Source: Hyphomonas sp.
GTDB taxonomy: Bacteria; Pseudomonadota; Alphaproteobacteria; Caulobacterales; Hyphomonadaceae
DNA length: 64,000 nucleotides
Assembly: GCF_017792385.1 (NCBI RefSeq)
Contig: NZ_CP051230.1
Coordinates: forward strand, 1,302,001 to 1,366,000
Direction: 5' to 3'
Shown: piece by piece, positions 16,878 to 25,588 of the stretch
Numbering within the stretch: the first letter of the stretch is position 1
Layout of the letters: each line of letters begins with the position of its first letter
Notes under the pieces: generated by a model
Database searches by the model: none
Told to the model about the DNA's origin: nothing
What the model saw: only the letters and a program-made list of their open reading frames with translations
Position numbers and translations under genes: made by a program

Positions 16878-18899
16878 GTGTTGCGTATTCTGGCGGTCGT
16901 GGCCGCCATTTTTGTTTGCGGTCATGCGATTGCGCAGGAACCCGCTCCTCCTACCCTTGAAGAATTCCTGAGCGATCTGGATTTCTGGAGTCCGGAATTG
17001 TCGCCATCTGGCCGGTACATGTCAGGCGTGCGCCGCGTCGACGGCGAAGACTTTCTGGTCATGCTCGATCTGGATAATCCGGCGCCGACACTCGATGCGA
17101 CCAATCTGGAGGATTTCTACATCCGCTGGGTCGACTGGATCAGCGATGACCGATTGCTAGTCGCGCTGACAGGATATGTCGACATCCGGTCTGGTCGCAC
17201 CATGTCTCGCGAGGAATTGCGGGACTGGGATGAGGACAGTCGGACTATTCCCAAACCCTTTTCCCGATTGCTCTCCGTGGAGCGTGAAACCGGGAAGACG
17301 GTGGCCATGTTCCAGGAAGAGAAAAGCCTGCACCGGAACTTCTATCTGACCTCGGTAACGGACATGTTGCCGAATGATCCGGACCATATCCTGATGCCCG
17401 CGCGCCTGGCCGGAGACCTCGACCTGTTCAAGGTAAATGTCACAGATGGTACAGTCGAGCGTATCGCGACAGGAACGAGAAACACCTATGCGTGGTACAC
17501 AGACCGGAATGGGGAGCCGGCCTTTCGCCTGAATGTAAATGCGCGGGGCACCGTCATTTATATTTATGCGCGCGAAGATCGGAAAAACGGTTCGATCAAA
17601 TGGCGAAAGATCCGTACGGTACGCCTCAAATCGCGTCAGAATGACGAGGCGGCGCTAGACTTCCAGGTACTTTATCCCGGCCCTACAGAGTCGACCTACT
17701 ATGTGTCTGCCCGGCCGGATGATGAAGACAAGGCTGGCATCTATCTTTACGATTTCGAGCGGGATGAAATTGTCGAAACTGTCCGTAAGCATGAAGAGGT
17801 CGATATTGAAGATGGATTCTTCAACACTGAAACTCGAGAATTGGTGGGGGTGTTCTATTATGATGACCGCCTCGTCATCGAGATGGACGATCCCCTGATC
17901 CAGAGTCATCTGGATGCGTTGAACACGTATTTCGGGAATGAGGCCAATGTGATCCCGCTTGATGCCAGCGAAGATGGCAAACGATGGCTGCTCAAGGCCG
18001 TCGGGCCACGCGAACCGGGTTCGTATCATATCTATGATCTGGATACCGCGGCGGCCACGAAACTCGGCAATCAGCACCAGCGTCTGGTCGGCAAGACGTT
18101 CGGCGCCACCGATGTCGTGACGTATACGGCGCGGGACGGGCTGGAACTGCATGGATACCTCACCCGCCCTCCGATGGCTGAAGGTGCGCCTCCGCCTCCA
18201 CTTGTTGTCATGCCGCATGGTGGTCCGGAAATGCGGGACATGGTCACCTTCGATCAGGACGTGCAAATCCTTGTGGCGCGCGGATACCAAGTGTTCCAAC
18301 CCAATTTCCGTGGCTCTTCCGGATTCGGGAAGGCGTTCGCTGACAAGGGACGGCGGCAATGGGGGCGGGCCATGCAGACCGATGTGGAAGATGGATTTGA
18401 CCATCTTGTGGCCAACGGCCTGGCGGAGGCAGACCGCGCGTGCATTTTCGGTTATTCCTATGGCGGGTATGCCGCGATGGCGGCCGCCACGCTGACCCCC
18501 GAAAAATATCAATGTGTGATTGCTGCAGCAGGGATCAGTGACTTACTTGCATTCTTGCGTCGTGAACGACGTGAAGAGGGCAGCAATTCCGAAGCCTACC
18601 AGTATTGGGTCGCACATATTGGCCACCCGGGGCGCGACAAAGAGACCATTAAAGCAGTTTCGCCGGTTGAGCATGCGGGCAATCTGTCACGACCTCTTCT
18701 GATCCTGCACGGCAAGGATGATGGTGTGGTAAACTACGAACAAGCCGAACGTATGGACAAGGCCCTACGCAAAGCAGGTAAGTTCTTCCGGCTCGTGACG
18801 CTGGAAGATTCCGACCATTCCTACATGTCGGAAGAAGACGAGCTGACCTACTACACCGAAATCCTCTCCTTTCTGGAGACGCACTTGCCGGTAAATTGA
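16878..18899 (+). CDS. S9-family prolyl-oligopeptidase-like peptidase, exported
   Basis: 673 residues. A signal peptide ends near AIA (about 19). The first two thirds form the beta-propeller-like domain, the last third the alpha/beta-hydrolase catalytic domain: GYSYGGYAAM holds the nucleophile Ser, HGKDDGVVNY the Asp, and LEDSDHSY the His. Family enzymes cleave short peptides, often in the periplasm. The start is GTG 16878 with AGGGAGGG 8 bases upstream. Codon use is somewhat less GC-biased than neighbours. The next gene is convergent, 10 bases away. Confidence 0.88.
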   Translation: MLRILAVVAAIFVCGHAIAQEPAPPTLEEFLSDLDFWSPELSPSGRYMSGVRRVDGEDFLVMLDLDNPAPTLDATNLEDFYIRWVDWISDDRLLVALTGYVDIRSGRTMSREELRDWDEDSRTIPKPFSRLLSVERETGKTVAMFQEEKSLHRNFYLTSVTDMLPNDPDHILMPARLAGDLDLFKVNVTDGTVERIATGTRNTYAWYTDRNGEPAFRLNVNARGTVIYIYAREDRKNGSIKWRKIRTVRLKSRQNDEAALDFQVLYPGPTESTYYVSARPDDEDKAGIYLYDFERDEIVETVRKHEEVDIEDGFFNTETRELVGVFYYDDRLVIEMDDPLIQSHLDALNTYFGNEANVIPLDASEDGKRWLLKAVGPREPGSYHIYDLDTAAATKLGNQHQRLVGKTFGATDVVTYTARDGLELHGYLTRPPMAEGAPPPPLVVMPHGGPEMRDMVTFDQDVQILVARGYQVFQPNFRGSSGFGKAFADKGRRQWGRAMQTDVEDGFDHLVANGLAEADRACIFGYSYGGYAAMAAATLTPEKYQCVIAAAGISDLLAFLRRERREEGSNSEAYQYWVAHIGHPGRDKETIKAVSPVEHAGNLSRPLLILHGKDDGVVNYEQAERMDKALRKAGKFFRLVTLEDSDHSYMSEEDELTYYTEILSFLETHLPVN

Positions 18900-18909
18900 T
18901 AGGGCGGGC

Positions 18910-19440
18910 CTAGTCCAGGGCGCCGATATAGGGCAGGCCGCGATACTTGCCGGCATCGTCCATGCCATAGCCGACCAGGTAGCGGCCGGGCGCATCAATC
19001 GCGCAATAGTCGACGCCCTGCTCGCCGCGCGGGGCCCAGGGTTTCTGGGTCAGCGCACAGGTGATGACTTCGCGCGCGCCCTTTGCCTGCATGTGGGCCT
19101 TGGCAAAGGCCAGCGTGCGGCCGGTATCGAACACATCATCCAGAATGATCACGCCGCGATCCTTCACAGAACGGGCCAGATCCGCGCGCACCACCACCCG
19201 GCCGGAGCTTTCCCGCGCATCGCGATAGGATTCGAGCCAGATGACATCGAGCGTCGGGTGAATGTCGCGCCGGGCGAGGGCCTTCATCAGGTCTGCGGTG
19301 AACGGCGTGGCCCCAATCAGGATCGACACGATGGTCCAGTCCCCGGTCAGGCGCGGGGCCAGCGTTTCGGCCAGCTGGTCGATCTGTGCCAGAAGTTCGT
19401 CTTCCGGCACGATGACTTCGATCTTGGGCATGTCGGTCAT
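18910..19440 (-). CDS. hpt: Hypoxanthine phosphoribosyltransferase
   Basis: 176 residues, a type I phosphoribosyltransferase. VIILDDVFDTGRTL (about 98-111) is the PRPP-binding motif with its paired Asp residues, and IGATPF is the first substrate loop. The C-terminal VGYGMDDAGKYRGLPYIG is typical of HPRTs, which convert hypoxanthine/guanine and PRPP to IMP/GMP for purine salvage. Its ATG overlaps the TGA of the upstream zinc-ribbon gene by four bases, so the two are translationally coupled. Confidence 0.9.
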   Translation of the reverse strand: MTDMPKIEVIVPEDELLAQIDQLAETLAPRLTGDWTIVSILIGATPFTADLMKALARRDIHPTLDVIWLESYRDARESSGRVVVRADLARSVKDRGVIILDDVFDTGRTLAFAKAHMQAKGAREVITCALTQKPWAPRGEQGVDYCAIDAPGRYLVGYGMDDAGKYRGLPYIGALD

Positions 19441-20165
19441 TCCGCAGGCAGGTCCGTTTCAGTTGGGGTCTGGGGGTCCGGTTCCGCGTCCGGTTCAGGC
19501 GTTTCGTCTGTATCACCGGCAGGGACGTCCGCGAGGTCCACGAATTTCAGTTCGATCTCGAAGCTTTCCATCGGGGCCTGTTCAACCACGATCCGGAACA
19601 TGCCGGCCTCGCCGGGTGCCAGGGCATCCGGGCGGATGCGGCCATAGGTGGTGGCCACGATGACGCCGCGCTCATCCTTCAGGTCCACCTGAACGGCGGG
19701 TGTGTCGACTGTGGACCGCGAGATGTTGAGCGCTTTGCCGGCGACGGTGACGACCGGAATCGTGTCATTGAAGGTGCGGCTGCGTTCAATGTCCTCGAAA
19801 TCGAGGCCAAACCGGTTCACCTTGAATCCGAGCTGGCTGTAGGCGGTCCCGGCCTCGGGCCAGATTTTTGCCACTTCATTGCGGTACATGATGGCGGCGA
19901 CGCCGAGCGAGAAGAAGACTGCAGCGGTCACAAGCCAGGACAGAAGGGCGGCCGTGCGGCTCTTGCGGCGGCGTTGTTCGCGGACTTTCTCGCGGTAGAT
20001 TTCATGTGCCGCGGCGGGGGTGCGCTTGACCGTGTCGCCGAGATGTTTCGGTTCGACAAACCAGGATCCGCCACAGGCGGCGCACTTCACGGTGCGCCCG
20101 CTTTCACCGATTGTTGAGTCATCGGCGAAATACTGGGTTTCACAATGGGGACAAGTGAGGATCAT
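19437..20165 (-). CDS. MJ0042-type zinc-ribbon, single-span membrane protein
   Basis: 242 residues. The N-terminal CPHCETQYFADDSTIGESGRTVKCAACG has the two CxxC knuckles of the MJ0042 zinc-finger family (about 5-32). A transmembrane segment lies at about 72-94 (LLSWLVTAAVFFSLGVAAIM). The rest is a DUF3426-like beta-rich periplasmic part ending in an acidic, Pro-rich tail. Its divergent position next to ftsE is a recurring alphaproteobacterial arrangement. Function unknown; a role in envelope regulation is inference. Operon with hpt downstream. Confidence 0.85.
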   Translation of the reverse strand: MILTCPHCETQYFADDSTIGESGRTVKCAACGGSWFVEPKHLGDTVKRTPAAAHEIYREKVREQRRRKSRTAALLSWLVTAAVFFSLGVAAIMYRNEVAKIWPEAGTAYSQLGFKVNRFGLDFEDIERSRTFNDTIPVVTVAGKALNISRSTVDTPAVQVDLKDERGVIVATTYGRIRPDALAPGEAGMFRIVVEQAPMESFEIELKFVDLADVPAGDTDETPEPDAEPDPQTPTETDLPAE

Positions 20166-20227
20166 GACTTGGTGTTTCCCGCAATTCGCCCCAATAATCC
20201 ACTCGAACGAGCACAGGACAGGAGCTG

Positions 20228-20977
20228 ATGACTCTTTCCCGCCATGACCTGTTTGACGATGTTGCCGTGCGCCTGGACAGCGTCTCGCTGCGGTACGACA
20301 CGTCGGAGGACATTCTTAGCGGGATTGACCTGGTCCTGAAACCCGGATCGTTCAGCTTTCTGACGGGGGCTTCCGGTGCTGGCAAGACCAGCCTGCTGAA
20401 ACTGCTCTATCTGGCGCTGAAGCCGACGCGGGGGGAAGTCTCGCTGTTCGGCCGTCCGACCAGCCGGCTGACGCGCGACCAGCTCTCGGCGCTGCGTCGC
20501 CGGGTGGGCGTTGTGTTCCAGGAATTCCGCCTGCTGGACCATCTGACCGCGTATGAGAATGTGGCGTTGCCGCTGCGGGTGCTCGGCCGCAAGGAAGCGA
20601 GCTATCGCCACGATGTCGAGGAATTGCTGGCCTGGGTGGGGCTGGGCGAGCGGATGCATGCGCGGCCCCCGACGCTGTCGGGCGGCGAGCAGCAGCGTGT
20701 GGCCATCGCACGGGCCGTCGTGACCCAGCCGGACATCTTGATCGCGGACGAGCCGACGGGCAATGTCGACCCTGAAATGGGGTCACGCCTGATGCGCCTG
20801 TTCCTGGAACTGAACAAGCGCCGGGGCACGACGGTGATCATCGCGACGCATGATCTGGGCCTGGTGCGGCAGGTCGAGGCACCGGTCTTCCGCCTGCAGC
20901 ACGGCCTGCTGGTACAGGATGTGGAATACGGCCCGGCGGCGCGCCGTCGCACAGATATCGTGAAGGCGGCGGAATAG
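20228..20977 (+). CDS. ftsE: Cell-division ABC transporter ATPase FtsE
   Basis: 249 residues. Walker A GASGAGKTS (about 46-54), Q-loop FQEFRLL, signature LSGGEQQRVAIARA (about 155-168), Walker B ILIADEPTGN and the H-loop ATHD are all intact. FtsE forms a complex with FtsX at the septum that relays ATP hydrolysis to periplasmic peptidoglycan hydrolases. AGGAG precedes ATG 20228. ftsX follows after two bases. The C-terminal tail after the H-loop (about 220-249) is longer than the E. coli protein. Confidence 0.94.
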   Translation: MTLSRHDLFDDVAVRLDSVSLRYDTSEDILSGIDLVLKPGSFSFLTGASGAGKTSLLKLLYLALKPTRGEVSLFGRPTSRLTRDQLSALRRRVGVVFQEFRLLDHLTAYENVALPLRVLGRKEASYRHDVEELLAWVGLGERMHARPPTLSGGEQQRVAIARAVVTQPDILIADEPTGNVDPEMGSRLMRLFLELNKRRGTTVIIATHDLGLVRQVEAPVFRLQHGLLVQDVEYGPAARRRTDIVKAAE

Positions 20978-20979
20978 GC

Positions 20980-21849
20980 ATGGCCAGAGAGACCCCGCTG
21001 CTGCCCGTTGAGGATGCGCGCGAAATGGCGCTGTTCTTTGTCGTGGGCGCGCTGTGTTTTCTCGCCGCGCTGGCAACCCTGTCGGCCAAGTCGACCTATG
21101 GAGCTGCGCGCAGCTGGACCGCCGAAGTGGAGGGCGAGTTGACCGTGTCTCTGCCCGATGCCGACCGGCGCGGGGCCGAGGAAGCGCGGCAGATCATCGA
21201 GGCCACGGAGGGTGTGCGCGAGGCGCGCCTGCTGTCGAAGGCGGAGATCGACGCGCTGCTGGAACCGAATTTCGGGAGCCGGGGCCTGCCGGACAGCCTG
21301 CCCCTGCCGCAATTGGTTGCGGTGCGCGCCGATCCTGAGGTCGACTTCATGGGGCCAACCCTCGAGCGCCGCCTGACCGAGGCCGGGTTTGCCAATGCCG
21401 TGGATGAACATGCTGACTGGGCAGGCGATGTGCGGCGGATGCTGGCGATCGCGCGGCTTGTGGCGCTGACGGCGGTGGCCCTTCTGGCCTCGACCGCCGT
21501 CGCGGTTATTGCTTTCGCCACGCATGCGGCCCTGCTGGCGCGCCGGGACATTGTTGATGTGCTGCATCTGGCTGGGGCACGTGACCGCTATATTGCCGGC
21601 CTGTTCGAGCGCCGTTTCTGGCTGCTGGGCCTTCGGGCCGGGGCGGTCGGGGCGCTGTTGGCGCTGGGCGCGGCGGCGGCGATGATCTTTGCGGCCCATT
21701 CGAGCGGCGCGCGCTCGGGCTTGCTGCCGGTGTTGAGCCTGGACCTGCTGGACGTGATGATCCTTGTGGCGACGCCGCTGATCGCGGGCCTTGCCGCCCG
21801 CCTTGCGGCGCGCGTGACCGTTATTCGTTCCCTGAAGAGTGTGATGTGA
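20980..21849 (+). CDS. ftsX: Cell-division protein FtsX
   Basis: 289 residues with four predicted membrane spans: one near 18-37, then three between 158 and 280 (VALTAVALLASTAVAVIAFA, LRAGAVGALLALGAAAAMIFA, LLDVMILVATPLIAG). The roughly 120-residue periplasmic loop between the first two spans is where FtsX engages hydrolase activators. It forms an operon with ftsE, and its stop overlaps the next gene's GTG by four bases. Confidence 0.93.
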   Translation: MARETPLLPVEDAREMALFFVVGALCFLAALATLSAKSTYGAARSWTAEVEGELTVSLPDADRRGAEEARQIIEATEGVREARLLSKAEIDALLEPNFGSRGLPDSLPLPQLVAVRADPEVDFMGPTLERRLTEAGFANAVDEHADWAGDVRRMLAIARLVALTAVALLASTAVAVIAFATHAALLARRDIVDVLHLAGARDRYIAGLFERRFWLLGLRAGAVGALLALGAAAAMIFAAHSSGARSGLLPVLSLDLLDVMILVATPLIAGLAARLAARVTVIRSLKSVM

Positions 21850-22436
21850 GCGGCGAACGGCGATTGCGACAGAAACGGATCGGACTGGTGCCTGCCCTGC
21901 TGCTGGCCTGCCTGCTGCTGGCGGTGGTGGACTTCATCCTGTTTGCGCAGCGCGCCGCCAGGGCCGATCACGCGCCGGAGATCACCGCCGATGCGATCGT
22001 GGCCCTGACGGGCGGGTCCGGCCTGAGGATTGCCGCCGGCGTGGATCTGGTCTCCGAAGGCCGGGGCGCGCGCCTGTTGATCTCCGGGGTGCATCCGGAT
22101 GTGACGGTGGAGGACCTGATCGCGCTGGCCGGCGGATCGGCGGACGTCTGGGCCTGCTGCGTCGATGTCGGTTATGTGGCCGAAACCACGCTGGGCAATG
22201 CCGACGAAACCGCGGCCTGGGCCTATGAGCGCGGCTATGAGAGCCTGATCATCGTCACGTCGGACTATCACATGCCGCGCAGCCTGATCGTTCTGGAGAA
22301 GGCAATGCCGGACATCGCGCTGAAACCCTGGCCAGTGCGGACGGTGAATGATCCAGCCCGGATCTGGGCCGATCCGGATTCGTTCCGCGGTGTGCTGCTG
22401 GAATGGGCGAAGTGGCGGGTGACGACCTTTGCGTGA
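21846..22436 (+). CDS. YdcF-like DUF218 membrane-anchored protein
   Basis: 196 residues. A TM segment spans about 12-33. The DUF218 core has ADAIVALTGG at 47-56, RLLISGVHPD near 76, and the ATTLGNADET-like segment followed by LIIVTSDYHMPRS, a conserved block. YdcF/SanA relatives are implicated in envelope barrier function, but the biochemistry is unknown. GTG 21846 overlaps the ftsX TGA, indicating translational coupling with the division operon. Confidence 0.85.
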   Translation: MSGERRLRQKRIGLVPALLLACLLLAVVDFILFAQRAARADHAPEITADAIVALTGGSGLRIAAGVDLVSEGRGARLLISGVHPDVTVEDLIALAGGSADVWACCVDVGYVAETTLGNADETAAWAYERGYESLIIVTSDYHMPRSLIVLEKAMPDIALKPWPVRTVNDPARIWADPDSFRGVLLEWAKWRVTTFA

Positions 22437-22454
22437 CGCGCTATCTGAAGCGGG

Positions 22455-23204
22455 ATGATGATGTTGCGTTCCATCCTGTTCGTGATCTGGATGTACGGCC
22501 TGATGGCCGTCATGGGGATCGTTTGCCTGCCGGCCCTGTTGCTGCCCAAATCCGTGACCTTCTGGGCGATCAGCCTGTATGCACGGGGCTTGATCTGGGG
22601 CCTGCGCGTGATCTGCGGCATCGAGGTGGAAATTCGCGGACGCCAGAACATGCCGCGCGGGACGGTGCTGTATGCCGGCAAGCACAATTGCATGCTGGAT
22701 GTGTTCATTCCGTTCCTGGTGATGCCGGCGCCGGCGATCATCCTGAAGCAGGAATTGCTCTGGTATCCGTTCCTCGGCTGGTACGCGCTGAAGACGGCGA
22801 TGATTCCGATCGACCGGGCCGGGAACACGAAAACGCTGAAGAAGATGGTCGCCGAGGCGAAGACCCGCGCCGAGGATGGACGCCAGATCGTGATCTTTCC
22901 GGAAGGCACCCGGACGGAGCCGAGCGCCCCGCCTGCCTATCATGCCGCCGGCATTTCCGGACTGGCGAAGGCCATCGAGGCCCCCATCGTGCCGGTGGCA
23001 ACAAATGCCGGCCTGTGCTGGCCGGGCCGGGGCCTGAAGCGGACCCGGGGGAAAATCATCTATGACATCCTGCCGCCGATCCCGGCAGGCCTGCCGCGCA
23101 GGGAGCTGATGACACGGCTGCAATCGGACCTCGAGACCGCATCGGACGCCCTTGTCGCAGAGGGACGCAGCGTGCAGGGTCGCCTCGCCGCCACCAGCCA
23201 ATAG
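22455..23204 (+). CDS. plsC: 1-acyl-sn-glycerol-3-phosphate acyltransferase (PlsC-like)
   Basis: 249 residues. The N-terminal hydrophobic segment (about 4-30) anchors it to the membrane. The acyltransferase motifs are HNCMLD (H-x4-D, about 77-82) and FPEGTRTEPS (about 152-161), plus a proline-rich block VPVATNAG. It acylates lysophosphatidic acid in phospholipid synthesis. It follows the ydcF-like gene by 18 bases in the ftsEX cluster. Another member of the acyltransferase family with a different acceptor is possible. Confidence 0.87.
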   Translation: MMMLRSILFVIWMYGLMAVMGIVCLPALLLPKSVTFWAISLYARGLIWGLRVICGIEVEIRGRQNMPRGTVLYAGKHNCMLDVFIPFLVMPAPAIILKQELLWYPFLGWYALKTAMIPIDRAGNTKTLKKMVAEAKTRAEDGRQIVIFPEGTRTEPSAPPAYHAAGISGLAKAIEAPIVPVATNAGLCWPGRGLKRTRGKIIYDILPPIPAGLPRRELMTRLQSDLETASDALVAEGRSVQGRLAATSQ

Positions 23205-23213
23205 GACCCGTTC

Positions 23214-24233
23214 ATGGCCGAGCCTTCGACATCCCGGAAGAAGAGCCGATTCTGGCTGTATCTGCCCTTCACCCTGTTGCTGCTGGGGATCGGCGCGTGG
23301 ACCGCTTACTGGTTCGTCGCCAAGGGCCAGCTGGACAAGGGGATCGATCAGTGGATTTCCGAACAGCGCGCCAATGGCACGGTAATCGAATATTCCTCGA
23401 AATCCCTCGGCGGATTTCCCTACAGGTTCGAACTGGTTGTGGACGATCCGGTGTATCAGGCTGCCGGGCAGGGACGCTGGGAGGGCGAGAAATTGCGCCT
23501 GGTGATGCAGCCCTGGAACTGGCAGCATGTGATCGCCTATTCGCCGGGCCGCAATCTGGTGACCGAACCGGGCGGCCTGCGCCAGACCGTGACGCTGGAC
23601 ACATCGTCGGCGACCAGCGTGTCCTGGACCCGCGACGGCATTCGACGGATCGGCGTGCAGATGGGCAGCGCCACCGCGCTGATCAATGGTGAATCCTATG
23701 AGACGGCAGGGTTCTCCCTGAACCTTGCCCCGCGGTCGGGGGCAGAGGATGACCTGATGATTGCGCTGCAATGGGACCGGCTGACCATCAATGCCGCCCC
23801 GCAGGGCGCAGAATTCCTGGGCGATACGCTGGGCCCCTCGCGTCTGATTGGCGAGGTACGCGGATTTTTCCCGGCCTGGATTCGTGCCGGCGGAGATCCG
23901 GAGCGGTTCCACCGGGCGCTGGTCCAGCAGGAGGGCGGCGTGGAGATTGCGCAGGCCCTTCTTGACTGGGGCCCGCTGGACCTCGGCATGAAGGGGGACA
24001 TTGCCTACACCAATGGACGGGCCAACGGGTCCTTCGGCATACGGATAGAAGATACGACCGAATTGAGGGCGGTGCTGGAGGAATCCGGCCAGCTGGGCCA
24101 GCAGGAAAATGCGATGCTTACCATGCTGGAAACCTCGTCGGCGGACGGCGGATTTCTCAGCTTCACGATCCAGGATGACGAGGTCCGGATGGGGCTTGTC
24201 CCGGTTGGGACATTGCCGGGTCCGGGCTATTGA
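23214..24233 (+). CDS. DUF2125 family protein
   Basis: 339 residues: cytoplasmic Ser/Lys-rich head, one TM span (about 13-36), and a large periplasmic region matching the alphaproteobacterial DUF2125 family, with blocks such as LGGFPYRFEL and WNWQHVIAYSPGR. Function is not known; homologues often occur beside lipid or envelope genes, as here after the PlsC-like acyltransferase. Its TGA overlaps the next gene's TTG start by four bases. Confidence 0.82.
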   Translation: MAEPSTSRKKSRFWLYLPFTLLLLGIGAWTAYWFVAKGQLDKGIDQWISEQRANGTVIEYSSKSLGGFPYRFELVVDDPVYQAAGQGRWEGEKLRLVMQPWNWQHVIAYSPGRNLVTEPGGLRQTVTLDTSSATSVSWTRDGIRRIGVQMGSATALINGESYETAGFSLNLAPRSGAEDDLMIALQWDRLTINAAPQGAEFLGDTLGPSRLIGEVRGFFPAWIRAGGDPERFHRALVQQEGGVEIAQALLDWGPLDLGMKGDIAYTNGRANGSFGIRIEDTTELRAVLEESGQLGQQENAMLTMLETSSADGGFLSFTIQDDEVRMGLVPVGTLPGPGY

Positions 24234-24877
24234 CGGCGCCGTCGCGGCGCAAGCTGAAAGCGGCCTGTGAAACGCTGGCGGCCGCAGATCCTGCGCTGGG
24301 ACGGGCCTATGACGAGCTGGGCGTGCCGCACTGGAGGGTCGGCGATCCCTGTTATGCGGCGCTGTGCCGATTGATCGCCTACCAGCAATTGTCGACCAAG
24401 GCAGCCGGAACCATCTGGGGGCGGACCGAAACCCTGTTCGGCGAGGTGACGCCGCAGGCCGTGCTGGCCGCCGATCCAGAGGACATCCGTGCGTGCGGCA
24501 TGTCGCGGCCCAAGGTGCGGCACATGCGGTCGATTGCCGAAGCGATCACACGAGGCGATCTGGACCTGCAGCGCGTATGTGCGACCGATCTTGAGTCGGC
24601 GCGCCGCGAACTGGTTTCGGTCAAGGGGATCGGCCCGTGGACGGCGGAACTGTTCCTGCTCTATTCGGTCGGGGCGATGGACGCCTTTCCGGTGGGAGAT
24701 GTCGGCCTGATGGAGGCGCACAAGCTGCTCTCGGAGGTCGAAACCCGTATGGAAATCAAGGAATTCACGGCCCATGCGGAAATCTGGCGGCCGTATCGGG
24801 GTGTCGCTGCGCACATGTTGTGGGGCTGGATCAATGATCTGCGCGACAAGGCCGGGCGGGCGGGCCCGCAGGCCTGA
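24230..24877 (+). CDS. DNA-3-methyladenine glycosylase II-like (HhH-GPD)
   Basis: 215 residues, an AlkA-type base-excision enzyme. The helix-hairpin-helix is VKGIGPWTAEL (about 125-135), and the segment FPVGDVGLM holds the catalytic Asp. The IAYQQLSTKAA block near 45 is also typical. It removes alkylated bases from DNA. The start is TTG 24230, overlapping the DUF2125 stop in a TTGA arrangement; no ATG lies early enough in the domain, so coupling seems real. The E. coli AlkA N-terminal domain is absent. Confidence 0.85.
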   Translation: MTAPSRRKLKAACETLAAADPALGRAYDELGVPHWRVGDPCYAALCRLIAYQQLSTKAAGTIWGRTETLFGEVTPQAVLAADPEDIRACGMSRPKVRHMRSIAEAITRGDLDLQRVCATDLESARRELVSVKGIGPWTAELFLLYSVGAMDAFPVGDVGLMEAHKLLSEVETRMEIKEFTAHAEIWRPYRGVAAHMLWGWINDLRDKAGRAGPQA

Positions 24878-25015
24878 TCAGGGAAAACGTTGCAAAACGC
24901 CGTTTCTGTCATAATCTGATGATGTGAATCACCTAGAGCAGGGGCGAGACGAAAAGGAGCTGCGCCTTCAGTCGGTTCGAGCAAGCATATGTTCTCTGCA
25001 CCATGGAGGTCTTCC

Positions 25016-25579
25016 ATGGCTGAGATCCTTTCGGTCCCTCCGAGCGGCCGGCCCGCTCTGGTATTGAATGCCGATTTCAGGCCCCTGTCCTATTATCCGC
25101 TGTCATTGTGGCCCTGGCAGGAAGTGGTGAAGGCCGTTTTCCTCGACCGTGTTGATATCATTGCAGAATATGACTATGTCGTGCGCAGCCCGAGCACGGA
25201 GTTCCGTCTGCCGAGCGTCATCGCATTGCGGGATTTCGTACGCCAGGACCGCCCGCCGGCGTTCACGCGATTCAATGTCTTCCTGCGCGACGGGTTCGCC
25301 TGCGCGTATTGCGGCACGTCCGAGAATTTGACCTTCGACCATGTGATCCCGCGCTCGAAGGGCGGCCGCACGACATGGGAGAACATCGTCGCGGCATGCA
25401 GCCCGTGCAATCTGCGCAAGGGCGGAAAACTGCTGAAGCATACCGACATGCACCTGTCGAAGCCGCCGGCACGCCCGAACAATTACCAGCTGCAGGAAAT
25501 CGGCCGGAAATTCCCGCCGAACCATCTGCACGAGACCTGGATGGATTATCTCTACTGGGATGTCGAACTGGACGGCTGA
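25016..25579 (+). CDS. HNH endonuclease family protein
   Basis: 187 residues. CAYCG…LTFDHVIPRSKGGRTTWENIVAACSPCNLRKG (about 100-138) combines two CxxC zinc knuckles with the HNH core Asp-His…Asn. The N-terminal half (VLNADFRPLSYYPLSLWPW) is the widespread conserved region of stand-alone HNH proteins of bacteria, whose role is not established. The start at 25016 is fixed by GGAGG 6 bases upstream. No restriction-modification partner is adjacent. The convergent SelO gene ends 10 bases further on. Confidence 0.85.
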   Translation: MAEILSVPPSGRPALVLNADFRPLSYYPLSLWPWQEVVKAVFLDRVDIIAEYDYVVRSPSTEFRLPSVIALRDFVRQDRPPAFTRFNVFLRDGFACAYCGTSENLTFDHVIPRSKGGRTTWENIVAACSPCNLRKGGKLLKHTDMHLSKPPARPNNYQLQEIGRKFPPNHLHETWMDYLYWDVELDG

Positions 25580-25588
25580 CCGTGCGGG